From CAZVFX01 sp964626565 (GTDB lineage Bacteria > Myxococcota_A > UBA9042 > CAIXZC01), in assembly GCA_964626565.1 (NCBI GenBank), contig CAZVFX010000015.1, positions 18,855-82,854 on the forward strand: a stretch of 64,000 nt of DNA, read 5' to 3'. The notes below the pieces were generated by a model that saw only the letters and a program-made list of their open reading frames with translations, was not told the origin of the DNA and ran no database searches. Positions 43,631 to 52,200 of the stretch are shown piece after piece (the first letter of the stretch is position 1; every line of letters begins with the position of its first letter). The position numbers and the translations under genes are program-made.

Positions 43631-43649
43631 GGAAGGGCGAATCTACCGG

Positions 43650-43874
43650 CTACTTCTTCTCGGTGGGTGTCGCCGTAACACGGCCGTACTTACGATTGAA
43701 CCGCTCGACCCGGCCCTCGGTGTCCACAAGCTTCTGCTTACCCGTGAAGAACGGGTGGCACTTGGAGCAAATCTCTACGGAATAGTCGCCCTTCGTCGAA
43801 CGGGTGTGGACTACCGCACCACAAGCGCAGCTAATGTCCGCCACTTCGTATTTGGGATGTATCTTCGCCTTCAT
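43650..43874 (-). CDS. rpmE: 50S ribosomal protein L31, zinc-binding (C+) type
   Basis: 74 aa. Cys16, Cys18, Cys36 and Cys39 form the zinc ribbon that marks the C+ form, which needs zinc, unlike the C- paralogue induced on zinc starvation. The HPFFTGKQKLVDTEGRVERFNRKY segment is highly conserved. It lies between rho and the DUF1385 gene in the same direction. Confidence 0.96.
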   Translation of the reverse strand: MKAKIHPKYEVADISCACGAVVHTRSTKGDYSVEICSKCHPFFTGKQKLVDTEGRVERFNRKYGRVTATPTEKK

Positions 43875-43912
43875 CGCCAGACCTCTCGCCTAAAGCCTCC
43901 GGTCGTATACCC

Positions 43913-45160
43913 TTACTGGTTCATCGAGTCAAGGAATTCCTGATTGGTATCGTACTTGGAAATACGGTCCAAAAGGAACTCCATAGCGTCGATAACGTTG
44001 AGGGGATGCAGAAGCTGCCGCAGAATCCAGATGCGGGTAAGCACGTCGGGAGCCAACAGCAGCTCCTCCTTTCTCGTCCCGCTCTTGTTGATGTCGATGC
44101 ACGGGAAGATCCGCTTTTCCATCAGCTTGCGGTCCAGGTGCATTTCGCAATTACCGGTGCCCTTGAACTCTTCGAAAATCACCTCGTCCATGCGTGAGCC
44201 GGTATCGATGAGCGCGGTGGCAATGATCGTCAAGCTGCCGCCATCCTCAATGTTACGGGCCGCGCCGAAGAAACGCTTCGGCTTGTGCAGGGCGTTGGAG
44301 TCCACACCACCGGAGAGAATCTTGCCCGACGGGGGAACAACCGTGTTGTACGCCCGGGCAAGCCTGGTAATGGAGTCCAGCAAAATCACCACGTCTCGCT
44401 TGTGCTCCACCAGGCGCTTGGCCTTCTCAATCACCATCTCGGCAACCTGGACGTGCCGCTGTGCAGGCTCGTCAAAGGTCGAGCTGATGACCTCGCCCCT
44501 TACCGACCGCTCCATATCGGTCACTTCTTCGGGCCGCTCATCAATGAGCAGCACCATAAGGTAGACCTCTTTGTGGTTGGCCGCCACTGCGTGGGCCAGA
44601 TCCTGGAGCACCATCGTCTTTCCCGTGCGGGGCGCAGCCACCACCAGGGAACGCTGACCTTTACCCTGAGGGCAGAGCAGGTCTACGATCCGCGTGGTGA
44701 AGTTGCGGGCGTTGAACTCCAGTTCAAACCGCTCGTCGGGATACAAGGGAGTCAGGTTGTCGAACAGCACCTTCATGCGTGCGACTTCCGGGTCCTCGTA
44801 GTTGATCGCCTCCACCTTCAACATGGCGAAGTAGCGCTCGTTCTCCTTCGGAGGCCGAATCTGGCCGGCCACGGTGTCGCCGGTGCGCAGGTTGAATTTC
44901 CGGATCTGCGAAGGAGACACGTAGATGTCGTCTGAGCCCGGAAAATAGTTATAGTCGGGGGACCGCAGAAAACCGAAGCCGTCCGGGAGCACCTGGAGCA
45001 CCCCTTCCCCGAAAATCGAACCGTTTTTCTCAGCCTGTGCCTGAAGGAGTGCGAAGATGAGCTCCTGCTTTCTCATCCCCCGTGCTCCGTCTATGCCAAA
45101 CTTCTTGGCCATCTCCACCAGTTCGCCAATCTGGTTCCGTTTGAGTTCTTGAAGATTCAT
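43913..45160 (-). CDS. rho: Transcription termination factor Rho
   Basis: 415 aa. The N-terminal helical lid and the cold-shock-like RNA-binding domain (GFGFLRSPDYNYFPGSDDIYVS) occupy residues about 1-125. The ATPase domain has Walker A in APRTGKT, Walker B ending in VVILLDSITRLARAYN, and the Q-loop region around SGGVDSNAL. The protein is a homohexameric RNA-dependent helicase that ends transcription at unstructured, C-rich sites. Near-absence of intrinsic terminators in this window fits heavy use of Rho. It is the first protein gene of the rho-rpmE-DUF1385-prfA operon, with a promoter and a 150-nt leader upstream. Confidence 0.97.
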   Translation of the reverse strand: MNLQELKRNQIGELVEMAKKFGIDGARGMRKQELIFALLQAQAEKNGSIFGEGVLQVLPDGFGFLRSPDYNYFPGSDDIYVSPSQIRKFNLRTGDTVAGQIRPPKENERYFAMLKVEAINYEDPEVARMKVLFDNLTPLYPDERFELEFNARNFTTRIVDLLCPQGKGQRSLVVAAPRTGKTMVLQDLAHAVAANHKEVYLMVLLIDERPEEVTDMERSVRGEVISSTFDEPAQRHVQVAEMVIEKAKRLVEHKRDVVILLDSITRLARAYNTVVPPSGKILSGGVDSNALHKPKRFFGAARNIEDGGSLTIIATALIDTGSRMDEVIFEEFKGTGNCEMHLDRKLMEKRIFPCIDINKSGTRKEELLLAPDVLTRIWILRQLLHPLNVIDAMEFLLDRISKYDTNQEFLDSMNQ

Positions 45161-45317
45161 GAATGCTTGATTACCTCATGCGCTGTTTAGTTAGAACAAT
45201 CAGGTTATGTATTCGAACAGCTCTTTGCTGGAAACAACAACCCTATATCAGGAATGAACCTCGGATTTGACAGCAGGTCCATTGTGAAAGATCGCTCAGG
45301 AGCGAAATACCATCGCT

Positions 45318-45345
45318 ACAATACTCTTTCCGGCCTCGCTGTCAA
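45318..45345 (-). promoter_or_regulatory. Sigma70-like promoter of rho
   Basis: On the minus strand, TTGACA (45340-45345) and TATTGT (45318-45323) with a 16-bp spacer, about 158 bp before the rho start. The leader contains the short hairpin CGCTC-CT-GAGCG (45293-45304). A long rho leader is expected where Rho controls its own synthesis. Confidence 0.5.
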
Positions 45346-45359
45346 GATATTTCTCCCGG

Positions 45360-45433
45360 CGGGCGTTACAGGATTCGAACCTGTGACCTACGGCTCCGGA
45401 GGCCGTCGCTCTATCCAGCTGAGCCAAACGCCC
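45360..45433 (-). tRNA. tRNA-Arg (anticodon CCG)
   Basis: The cloverleaf is visible on the minus strand: acceptor arm GGGCGTT/AACGCCC, a GGTTCGAATCC T-arm, and anticodon stem ACGGC/GCCGT closing a CTCCGGA loop with CCG at positions 34-36. The 3' CCA is not encoded (the genome has CCG), so CCA is added after transcription. It has its own promoter and lies just upstream of rho. Confidence 0.93.
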
Positions 45434-45455
45434 TGAGAAGTTTCAAACCGCAACA

Positions 45456-45484
45456 CTAATAGGTAATGCAGGTGAGCTTGTCAA
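45456..45484 (-). promoter_or_regulatory. Promoter of tRNA-Arg
   Basis: On the minus strand, TTGACA (45479-45484) and TATTAG (45456-45461) with an ideal 17-bp spacer, 22 bp before the mature tRNA 5' end. Confidence 0.6.
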
Positions 45485-45498
45485 GGGAAAAGCGTGAG

Positions 45499-46410
45499 CT
45501 ACCGGGTCAAACCACCTTCGTCAGAAGGCTGCAGATTATCCGAGAAGACTTTGTTGACCAGAGGCTGGCAATCGGCCGGTACCTCTTCATCAAGAGAGTT
45601 GATGCACTGGACCAGCATCCCAACCTTGCGCTGAACGCGATCAAAATCCGGATCCCACAACAACTCGTCGATGAGGTTGCACGGGGTGGATTCATCCTGC
45701 CCGGGGAAGCACGGGACGTAACCCGCGGGCATGAGGTCGAGAACGCACTGTTCCGGCGGCACATCGTAGCCGATAAGGCAGCCCCGGCACACCTTGATGG
45801 GAAAATGGAACTCCGGCGAATGAATCTCGGTGCCATCGCCCATGTAGCCGGTAAGAACCACCACTACCTTCAACATACCTCCGGCATAGATATGGTCGAA
45901 AGCCTTGTCCTGATCCAGCAACATGCCGACCTCGGGAGTCACGACCTCCAGCTTGAACGGCATCTGGAAGTTCGACTCAATCACGCCGCTGGTGGCAATC
46001 CAAACGTTCTTCGGCAACTTGGTTTCATCGGGAACCACCGACCCGTCCGGCAGCGTCTCACCTGCATTCCAGGGTCCCTGAAGCCCAGCCATGTGGTAGT
46101 CCACCCTCGCACCGGTAACCGCGATATTGTGGGACTCGAGCACCAGCTTAGCTGGGTCAACGCCGACCGTTGCGCCGATGTTGGTGAGCTGGTTTTTCAC
46201 CACCGGGAACATGTAGTACTGGTTGGTTTGCAACAGGTCCAACGTACCAATGGGCTGCATTTCCAGAGCCCCACCACCCGTCTTGATAGCGCACTGCGCC
46301 TTTCGGTTGATAAGCTGATTACCGACAATGATGAGTGTCGTCGGATCTTCCGCCACACAACCGACCAGCAAGATGCCCGCCAGGGCCAGCAACACGATAT
46401 TGGTTCTCAT
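45499..46410 (-). CDS. Lipoprotein of unknown function, 303 aa
   Basis: The start is the ATG ending at 46410 (GGGGA upstream) and not the in-frame ATG 15 bp earlier, because the signal peptide begins at MRTNIVLLALAG. The lipobox is LLVGC followed by Val, compatible with outer-membrane placement. The mature part looks beta-rich, with six Cys in the last third (CRGC, then pairs around QC, PC, PC), probably disulfide-bonded. I recognise no family. The gene ends just downstream of the tRNA-Arg promoter and follows aroKB on the same strand after 34 bp. Confidence 0.7.
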   Translation of the reverse strand: MRTNIVLLALAGILLVGCVAEDPTTLIIVGNQLINRKAQCAIKTGGGALEMQPIGTLDLLQTNQYYMFPVVKNQLTNIGATVGVDPAKLVLESHNIAVTGARVDYHMAGLQGPWNAGETLPDGSVVPDETKLPKNVWIATSGVIESNFQMPFKLEVVTPEVGMLLDQDKAFDHIYAGGMLKVVVVLTGYMGDGTEIHSPEFHFPIKVCRGCLIGYDVPPEQCVLDLMPAGYVPCFPGQDESTPCNLIDELLWDPDFDRVQRKVGMLVQCINSLDEEVPADCQPLVNKVFSDNLQPSDEGGLTR

Positions 46411-46444
46411 AGTAATCCCCCACACTACACACTGCGAGTATAGA

Positions 46445-48121
46445 TCAACAGCTACGGGCCATCAACTTTTTGGCCTCCTCGACAGGCATACAAACGGTCA
46501 CCGGTCTGCCGTCGCCCTTCATCAGCACCATCCGGATCTTGTTTCCAGTCCTTTTCTTGTCGAGTAAGAGCCTGCCGATTGCCCGGTTACCGAGTGAGAC
46601 TTTGGGCGCGGGCCAGAAGCCTCCCCGGGAGGCCAGGCGCTCAACTTCCGCGGCAAATCGTCGGGGAGCCAGCCCGAGCCGCACCGACATCCGCGCAGCC
46701 ACCACCAACCCCCAGCCCACCGCAGCCCCATGGCTCACCCGAAAACCGGAAGCCGCCTCAACTACGTGGCCGAATGTGTGACCCAGATTGAGGGCTAACC
46801 GCTCGCCGCCCTCTTCCCTCTCATCAGCCGCAACAATGCTCATCTTGTATTCAAGCGCGTAGCGGATCGCCTCCGAGAGCCGGGAGTCGTACAACCGGCC
46901 GTCCGGGCGCACGAAACGCTTGAACGCGGCGCTCCCCCGCGTGCCCGCAAGCAGGCAGGTCTTCAGCAACTCAGCTACGCCATCCCGCAAGCCTGGGTGC
47001 TTCACCGACTCACCGATAATCTCCAACGGCACATAGACGCCCGAAGGCTGCCGGAATGTCCCGGGGATGTTCTTCGCTGCCGGCAGGTCCATGGCACATT
47101 TACCCCCCACCGCTGCGTCCACCGCAGCCAACAGGGTGGTGGGAACATAGACAGCGGGTATCCCGCGCATGAAAATCGACGACGTGAAACCCGCGGCATC
47201 CAACGCGCTGCCACCCCCCACGGCGAGCACCGCGGAAGACCGCGTCGCACCGGCGTCGAGAAGCATCTGCACCAGGCCGGGGGCGTCGGAAAATCGCTTC
47301 GCCGCCTCGCCGGGCGGAAGGGGCATTATGACGTGGGCGCGGCCAGTGAGGGCGGAAGCCAGTTCGCGGCCATACATGTCAAGTACATCCCCATCGCCAA
47401 GCACGTAAAGGTCTTTGCCCGGAAGGGTGAGGTCGAGTAATCGGGGCAGGTGCTCAAAGCCTTGCCCGGGCACGACCCACACCGGATGCGTGCGGTCGCC
47501 CAATTCCATGAACTCCTGCCATCCGGAGTCAACGGGCGCAAATTGCGGCGGGTAGCAGTTCCATCTGTACCGAGGCAGCACGTAGCCTGCCATCGCCTCC
47601 CTCACCGCCAATGCCGCAGCCATGGGGGACAGGCGGTCCGTAGTGACGCTGATGTCGGCCAGGCCATAGCAGCGCCGGCGCTCAGCCAGCAGAGAAGCCA
47701 ATCTCGTCTCCAGCTTCCCCCCTTCCAGCAGCGGGTGATTGGACGCGTCGCTGAGGCGCTGCACCAGCGTGGGCAAGGAGGCCTCCAGGTTCACCACCAG
47801 CCCCCGCCTCCTCGCCAGCGACATCGCCTCCTCGCGGGCCAACGCACCGCCGCCACAGGCAATTACGCCGAAGTCATCGGCCAGGGCCCTGCGCAGCAAA
47901 GCTCGCTCACGCCTCCTGAATTGGGCCTCGCCGTGATTCCGGATCTCATCAGCCGGTGTTATGTCGTGAACTGCGCGATAGAGGTGGTCCAGGTCTGTAA
48001 ACGGAGCCCGCAGCAGGTCAGCGAGGACCCGCCCGGTGACGCTCTTCCCGGAGCCGGGCATGCCGGTGATAAGCACCGGGCGCGTGAACGCCTCAGCCGA
48101 GATATCTGGCGACGACTTCAT
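46445..48121 (-). CDS. aroKB: Fused shikimate kinase / 3-dehydroquinate synthase
   Basis: 558 aa, two shikimate-pathway enzymes in one chain. Residues about 14-175 are shikimate kinase (Walker A GMPGSGKS; FTDLD and the GGGAL substrate loop). Residues about 190-555 are 3-dehydroquinate synthase, with the NAD-binding GGGSALDAAGF, PTTLLAAVDAAVGGKCAMD and the metal-binding LNLGHTFGHVVEA. The start at the ATG ending at 48121 overlaps the aroC end by 29 bp and has GGAGGGG upstream. Synthase acts before kinase in the pathway, but the kinase comes first in the chain. An in-frame ATG 42 bp upstream is a weaker alternative start. Confidence 0.92.
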   Translation of the reverse strand: MKSSPDISAEAFTRPVLITGMPGSGKSVTGRVLADLLRAPFTDLDHLYRAVHDITPADEIRNHGEAQFRRRERALLRRALADDFGVIACGGGALAREEAMSLARRRGLVVNLEASLPTLVQRLSDASNHPLLEGGKLETRLASLLAERRRCYGLADISVTTDRLSPMAAALAVREAMAGYVLPRYRWNCYPPQFAPVDSGWQEFMELGDRTHPVWVVPGQGFEHLPRLLDLTLPGKDLYVLGDGDVLDMYGRELASALTGRAHVIMPLPPGEAAKRFSDAPGLVQMLLDAGATRSSAVLAVGGGSALDAAGFTSSIFMRGIPAVYVPTTLLAAVDAAVGGKCAMDLPAAKNIPGTFRQPSGVYVPLEIIGESVKHPGLRDGVAELLKTCLLAGTRGSAAFKRFVRPDGRLYDSRLSEAIRYALEYKMSIVAADEREEGGERLALNLGHTFGHVVEAASGFRVSHGAAVGWGLVVAARMSVRLGLAPRRFAAEVERLASRGGFWPAPKVSLGNRAIGRLLLDKKRTGNKIRMVLMKGDGRPVTVCMPVEEAKKLMARSC

Positions 48122-49229
48122 CGAGTAGGTCCCCTCCGCAGGACAACAGCACTTCATCAGCAAGCGCGTACGCGGTCAAAGCCCTGGCCACAACCGCGGC
48201 GGGGGCCGCCACGCACACATCGCCGCGCACCCGCGCACCCGACCCCGCTCTACCGTCCAACAAGGACACGCTGGCGAGGGGGTCCTTGAGACTGGCGATC
48301 GGCTTCACGATGGCTCTAAGCACCAGCGGTTCACCGTTGCTCATACCGCCTTCAACCCCGCCGGCATTGTTGGAGCCGCGCACAGCTTCTTTGGTCGGTC
48401 CGGTCAGAATCTCGTCATGCAGATCACGCCCGGAGATACGGTGGGCGTCAAAACCCCGCCCCGACGCAGCCGCCTTCACTCCCGGCACACTCATAATGAG
48501 CCCGGCCAGCCTGCCGTCGAGCCGTCGACTCAGAGGCTGGGGCGCTCCCAGTCCGGGTCGCACCGGTGCGACCACTATTTCGAACATCCCGCCGAGAGTA
48601 TCTCCCGCTTCCGCCGCTCCCGCGATCGCGGCCAACATCAACTCTTCACGAGCAGGTGCAAGGCACAGAAGGGCGGAAGTTTCCGCCTTCTTCACGTATC
48701 GGGGCAACCTGACACCGCGCCGCCAGTTCCGCCGGCGTGTCTTCACAGCGCCGACCTCAACCACGTGCGCCAGATTGGAAATGCCCAACTCGTGGAGCAG
48801 CATCTGGCAGATCGCGCCCGCGAGGGTATAGGCCGCAGTGATGCGCGCACTGGCCATCTCTACCACGGGCGTCACGTCGGTCAGATTCCACTTCAAGGCT
48901 CCCGCCAGGTCACCATGGCCGGGACGCGGAAATTCTCCTCGTTGCACCTCTCCCTCGGGGGTCACCGAGCGACCGCTGCTATCCGCGTTGGGAATGAAGA
49001 AGGCCACCGGTCCGCCGGTGGTAATGCCGTCGGCGACCCCGGCAGTTATGCGATACGCTTCCGCCTCAAACTTCATGCGGGGACCGCGGCCCCCCACCTC
49101 TCGCCGCAACTTCAGCCAGTGGGCAGCCAGCTCCGGGGAAAAAGGTATTCCCCTGGGTAGCCCGGCCAGGATGCCGGTGAGTCCGCTGCCGTGGGACTCG
49201 CCGGCGACCTGGAGAGAGAGCCTTCCCAT
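48093..49229 (-). CDS. aroC: Chorismate synthase
   Basis: 378 aa, FMN-dependent last step from EPSP to chorismate. The catalytic His near the N-terminus is in AGESHG, and the second conserved His is in RPGHGD. The C-terminal signature GGVEGGMSNGEP is intact. The region usually read as RASARETA is MASARITA here, so an Arg and a Glu are replaced; this may reflect lineage divergence. The start follows the pilQ stop by eight bases, so it is coupled to pilQ, and the end overlaps aroKB. Confidence 0.9.
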   Translation of the reverse strand: MGRLSLQVAGESHGSGLTGILAGLPRGIPFSPELAAHWLKLRREVGGRGPRMKFEAEAYRITAGVADGITTGGPVAFFIPNADSSGRSVTPEGEVQRGEFPRPGHGDLAGALKWNLTDVTPVVEMASARITAAYTLAGAICQMLLHELGISNLAHVVEVGAVKTRRRNWRRGVRLPRYVKKAETSALLCLAPAREELMLAAIAGAAEAGDTLGGMFEIVVAPVRPGLGAPQPLSRRLDGRLAGLIMSVPGVKAAASGRGFDAHRISGRDLHDEILTGPTKEAVRGSNNAGGVEGGMSNGEPLVLRAIVKPIASLKDPLASVSLLDGRAGSGARVRGDVCVAAPAAVVARALTAYALADEVLLSCGGDLLDEVVARYLG

Positions 49230-49237
49230 GGGTATCG

Positions 49238-52200
49238 TTACTCCATATCGGTCTTGATCTTTGATGCCTGACGGTTGACGATTCTCGGCGTTACAAAGAT
49301 GAGCAGTTCGGAACGCTTATCGGCCTCACCAGCGCTCTGGAACAACGGTCCCACCAGCGGCAGATCGGCGAAGAACGGCACCCGCTTGTTGCTTTGAGAC
49401 ATGTTGCGCGTGTAGATTCCGCCGATTACGGTGGTGTCGCCGTCCCTGAGCAACAGCTCGGTGTGAACTTCCTTCTTCCGAATGGTCGGGTTGCCGTTGG
49501 CGCCCGTTTGGGAGAAGTCAGGTTCGTTCTTCGAGATATCGATCTTGAGCATGATGTTCCCGTCCTGGGTCACGTGAGGCACCACCTCCATCTTCAACTG
49601 AGCATCGAAGAACTGGGTGTTCACGCCCTGCGCAGAAACCACGCTGACCGGGAATGAAATACCTTGCTGGATAATCGCCTTGTTGTTGTCGATGGTGGAG
49701 ACTTTCGGCGCCGAAATGATCTTGACCGTACCTTCCTCCTCAGCGGCAGAGAGGCGAATGGCCAGGTTGGCCGCTCCCCCGATACTGCCAAACGTCATGC
49801 CGATGGCACCACCAGCGCCCTGACCTGCGGGGGCGGGGAGGTTCACGGCATAGTTCGGATTGACGGGAGTGAACAGTCCGTTGGTCATTGAAGCCGCATC
49901 GGACGCCCCGCCCGCCACGCCGACGGAAGAGGGGAAGATGAGGCCGGTCTGGTTACCCAGAGAAGGCGCCATGATGCCGTAGCCGCCCCACTGAATACCC
50001 AAGTCCTTGGTGTAGTCCCGGCTGGCCTCGACAATTCGCGATTCGATAAGCACCTGCGGGGTCTGGGCGTCGAGGCGTTTGACCAGGTCTTCAATGGCCA
50101 CCACATGCTCCTCGATATCCTTGATAATGAGGGTGTTGGTCCGAGTGTCCACTCCAACGGAGCCCTTTGGGCTCAGGATCTTACCCTGAATCTGCTTGAC
50201 CAGGTCTGGGGCGTTGGCGTAGTTCACCGGAATCAGCTTCACCTGAAGCTGCTTGAGTTCGGTGAGCTTCTTCTTCTTCTCCAACTCCATCTCATATTCT
50301 TTCTGGATGGTCTCCACCGGAGCAACCCGATAGATACCTTCCTCCTTTATGTAGTCCAGACCACTGGCCTTGAGAATCATATCGAGCGCCAGGTCCCAGG
50401 CCACGTCTTCCAGATAGAAGCTGACCTTGCCCTTCACGCCGTCGCTGGTGACGATGTTCACACCGCCGACCCGGGCGAGGAACGCCAGCACGTGCTGGAT
50501 GTCCGCGTCCTTGATGGACAGGTTGATGCGCCGCCCGGTATACTTCTTCTTCTTCTTCCCGGGACGCGGGTTGAGTACCGCAAACGGGGATGGCCCCCCG
50601 GACCCGCCAACGGACAGGCCGCCCTGGGCGCCCCCGCCGACACTCAGCGGTGCAACGCCGGCCGCAGCACCACCCATGTCCTGGCCGCCCGCCGCGCCTA
50701 CACCTTCGGGATAGACTGCAACCTTCCGGGCCTTGCGGACCGGAGCAGCAGGACCGCCTGCATCGGCTACGGCCGTGCCTGATTCGGAGAACGTCCACAC
50801 CAACCCGGACTGGCCGGGCAGAACCCGGTTGTTGGCCGGACGGTCCAGCACCACCGAAACCACGGTGTCGGAGGATGTCGGCGACCGGTACGAACTCACC
50901 GATGCCACCGGCCCGTCAAAGTCGGAGGTATCAAGGGTGCGCTCAAGCACCGGAAGAATCGAGGAGTCCTCCAGCACAAGCGTATACTCGGTGGGGCTCT
51001 TCTGCACCACACGGTACCCGGGTTTACCCGAGGTCTTGAGCCGTACGAAGGAGTTCTTTCCCTTCTCATCGAAGTCCACTCCCACCAGGCCCGCCTTCTT
51101 CCCGGGGCTGGCCGCGACCGCAGATGCGGAAGCCTCTTTGTAGGCTCGCTCTGCGTCCGCCTTGAGCCGGGCTACCTCTTTCTCCTTGTCCTCCAGTTCA
51201 TTCACCAACCGCTTGTGCAAAGCGGGATCAGCCCGACTGCTCTGGGCCTGAGCCAGCTCCGACTCCAGCTTCCCGGCCTGACTGCGGGCCGCCGCCAGTT
51301 CCGCCTCCAGGATAGCCGCCCGACGAGTTTCCTCGTCTTTCTGAGCTGCCAGCCGCTGAAACTCCTCGGTCTGCTTGCGACTGGCGGCCCTGGCCGAAGC
51401 CAGTTCCTCAGACTGCCGCTGGCTCATATTTCGTGCGTCAGCAAGCTCCTTCTCCAATTCGGCCTGCCGGGCCTTCAGCTTGCGGGCCTCAGCCAGCTTG
51501 CCCTTCAAGGATACCGTCTCCTGTCGCGCCGCCTCCAACTGGCTGACACGTTTCTCCAGCTTCTCCGCTTTCACACGATACTCTTCAAGCCGAGCCTGCT
51601 TCGCTTTGTCGGCAGAACCCGCCTTCTTTGCTTGCGTACGCGCCTGGACAAGTTCAGCTTTGAGCGCCCGAATCGTATTCGCACTCTTGCGCCCCTGCTC
51701 CAACTGAGCTTCCAGTTCGGTTACGCGGGCCGCCAACTCCCGGGCTTGCTTCACCGCGCCCGCACCCGCATCCTTCTTGACTGCCTGCCGGCGGGCCTCG
51801 CTCAAGCGCTGCTTGGTCTCGGCGAGTTGTTTTTCCAATTCCACGCTACGCTCGGCGGCCGCGCTGACCGCCTTGATCTGACCTTCCAACTTCGCTATCT
51901 GCTCGGCATTGTTGCCAGCCTTGGCCAACTCAGCCTCCAGGCGTTCCTTGTCGGCCAGTACGCGCTCCAATTTCTTTACGTCGCTGCCCGCCGCATTTTC
52001 GAGGCGGCCGACCTTCGCACGCGCCTTCTTCAGCTCGTTCTCGTATTCTCCAACCTTGGACGCAACATTGCGGGCGAGAGCCAGTTCTTCTTCAAGACGC
52101 TTCGCCTTGCTCTTGGCTGCCTCGCCTTCGGCCGACTTTTGCGTCAGTTCCTTTCTGACTTCCGAAAGGCTCTCCTCCAACTGCGTGTATTTGCCCTTCC

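Noticed and set aside
45161..45317. Riboswitch in the rho leader
   Set aside because: Only one 5-bp hairpin is visible and no known riboswitch core; a rho leader for autoregulation explains the length.
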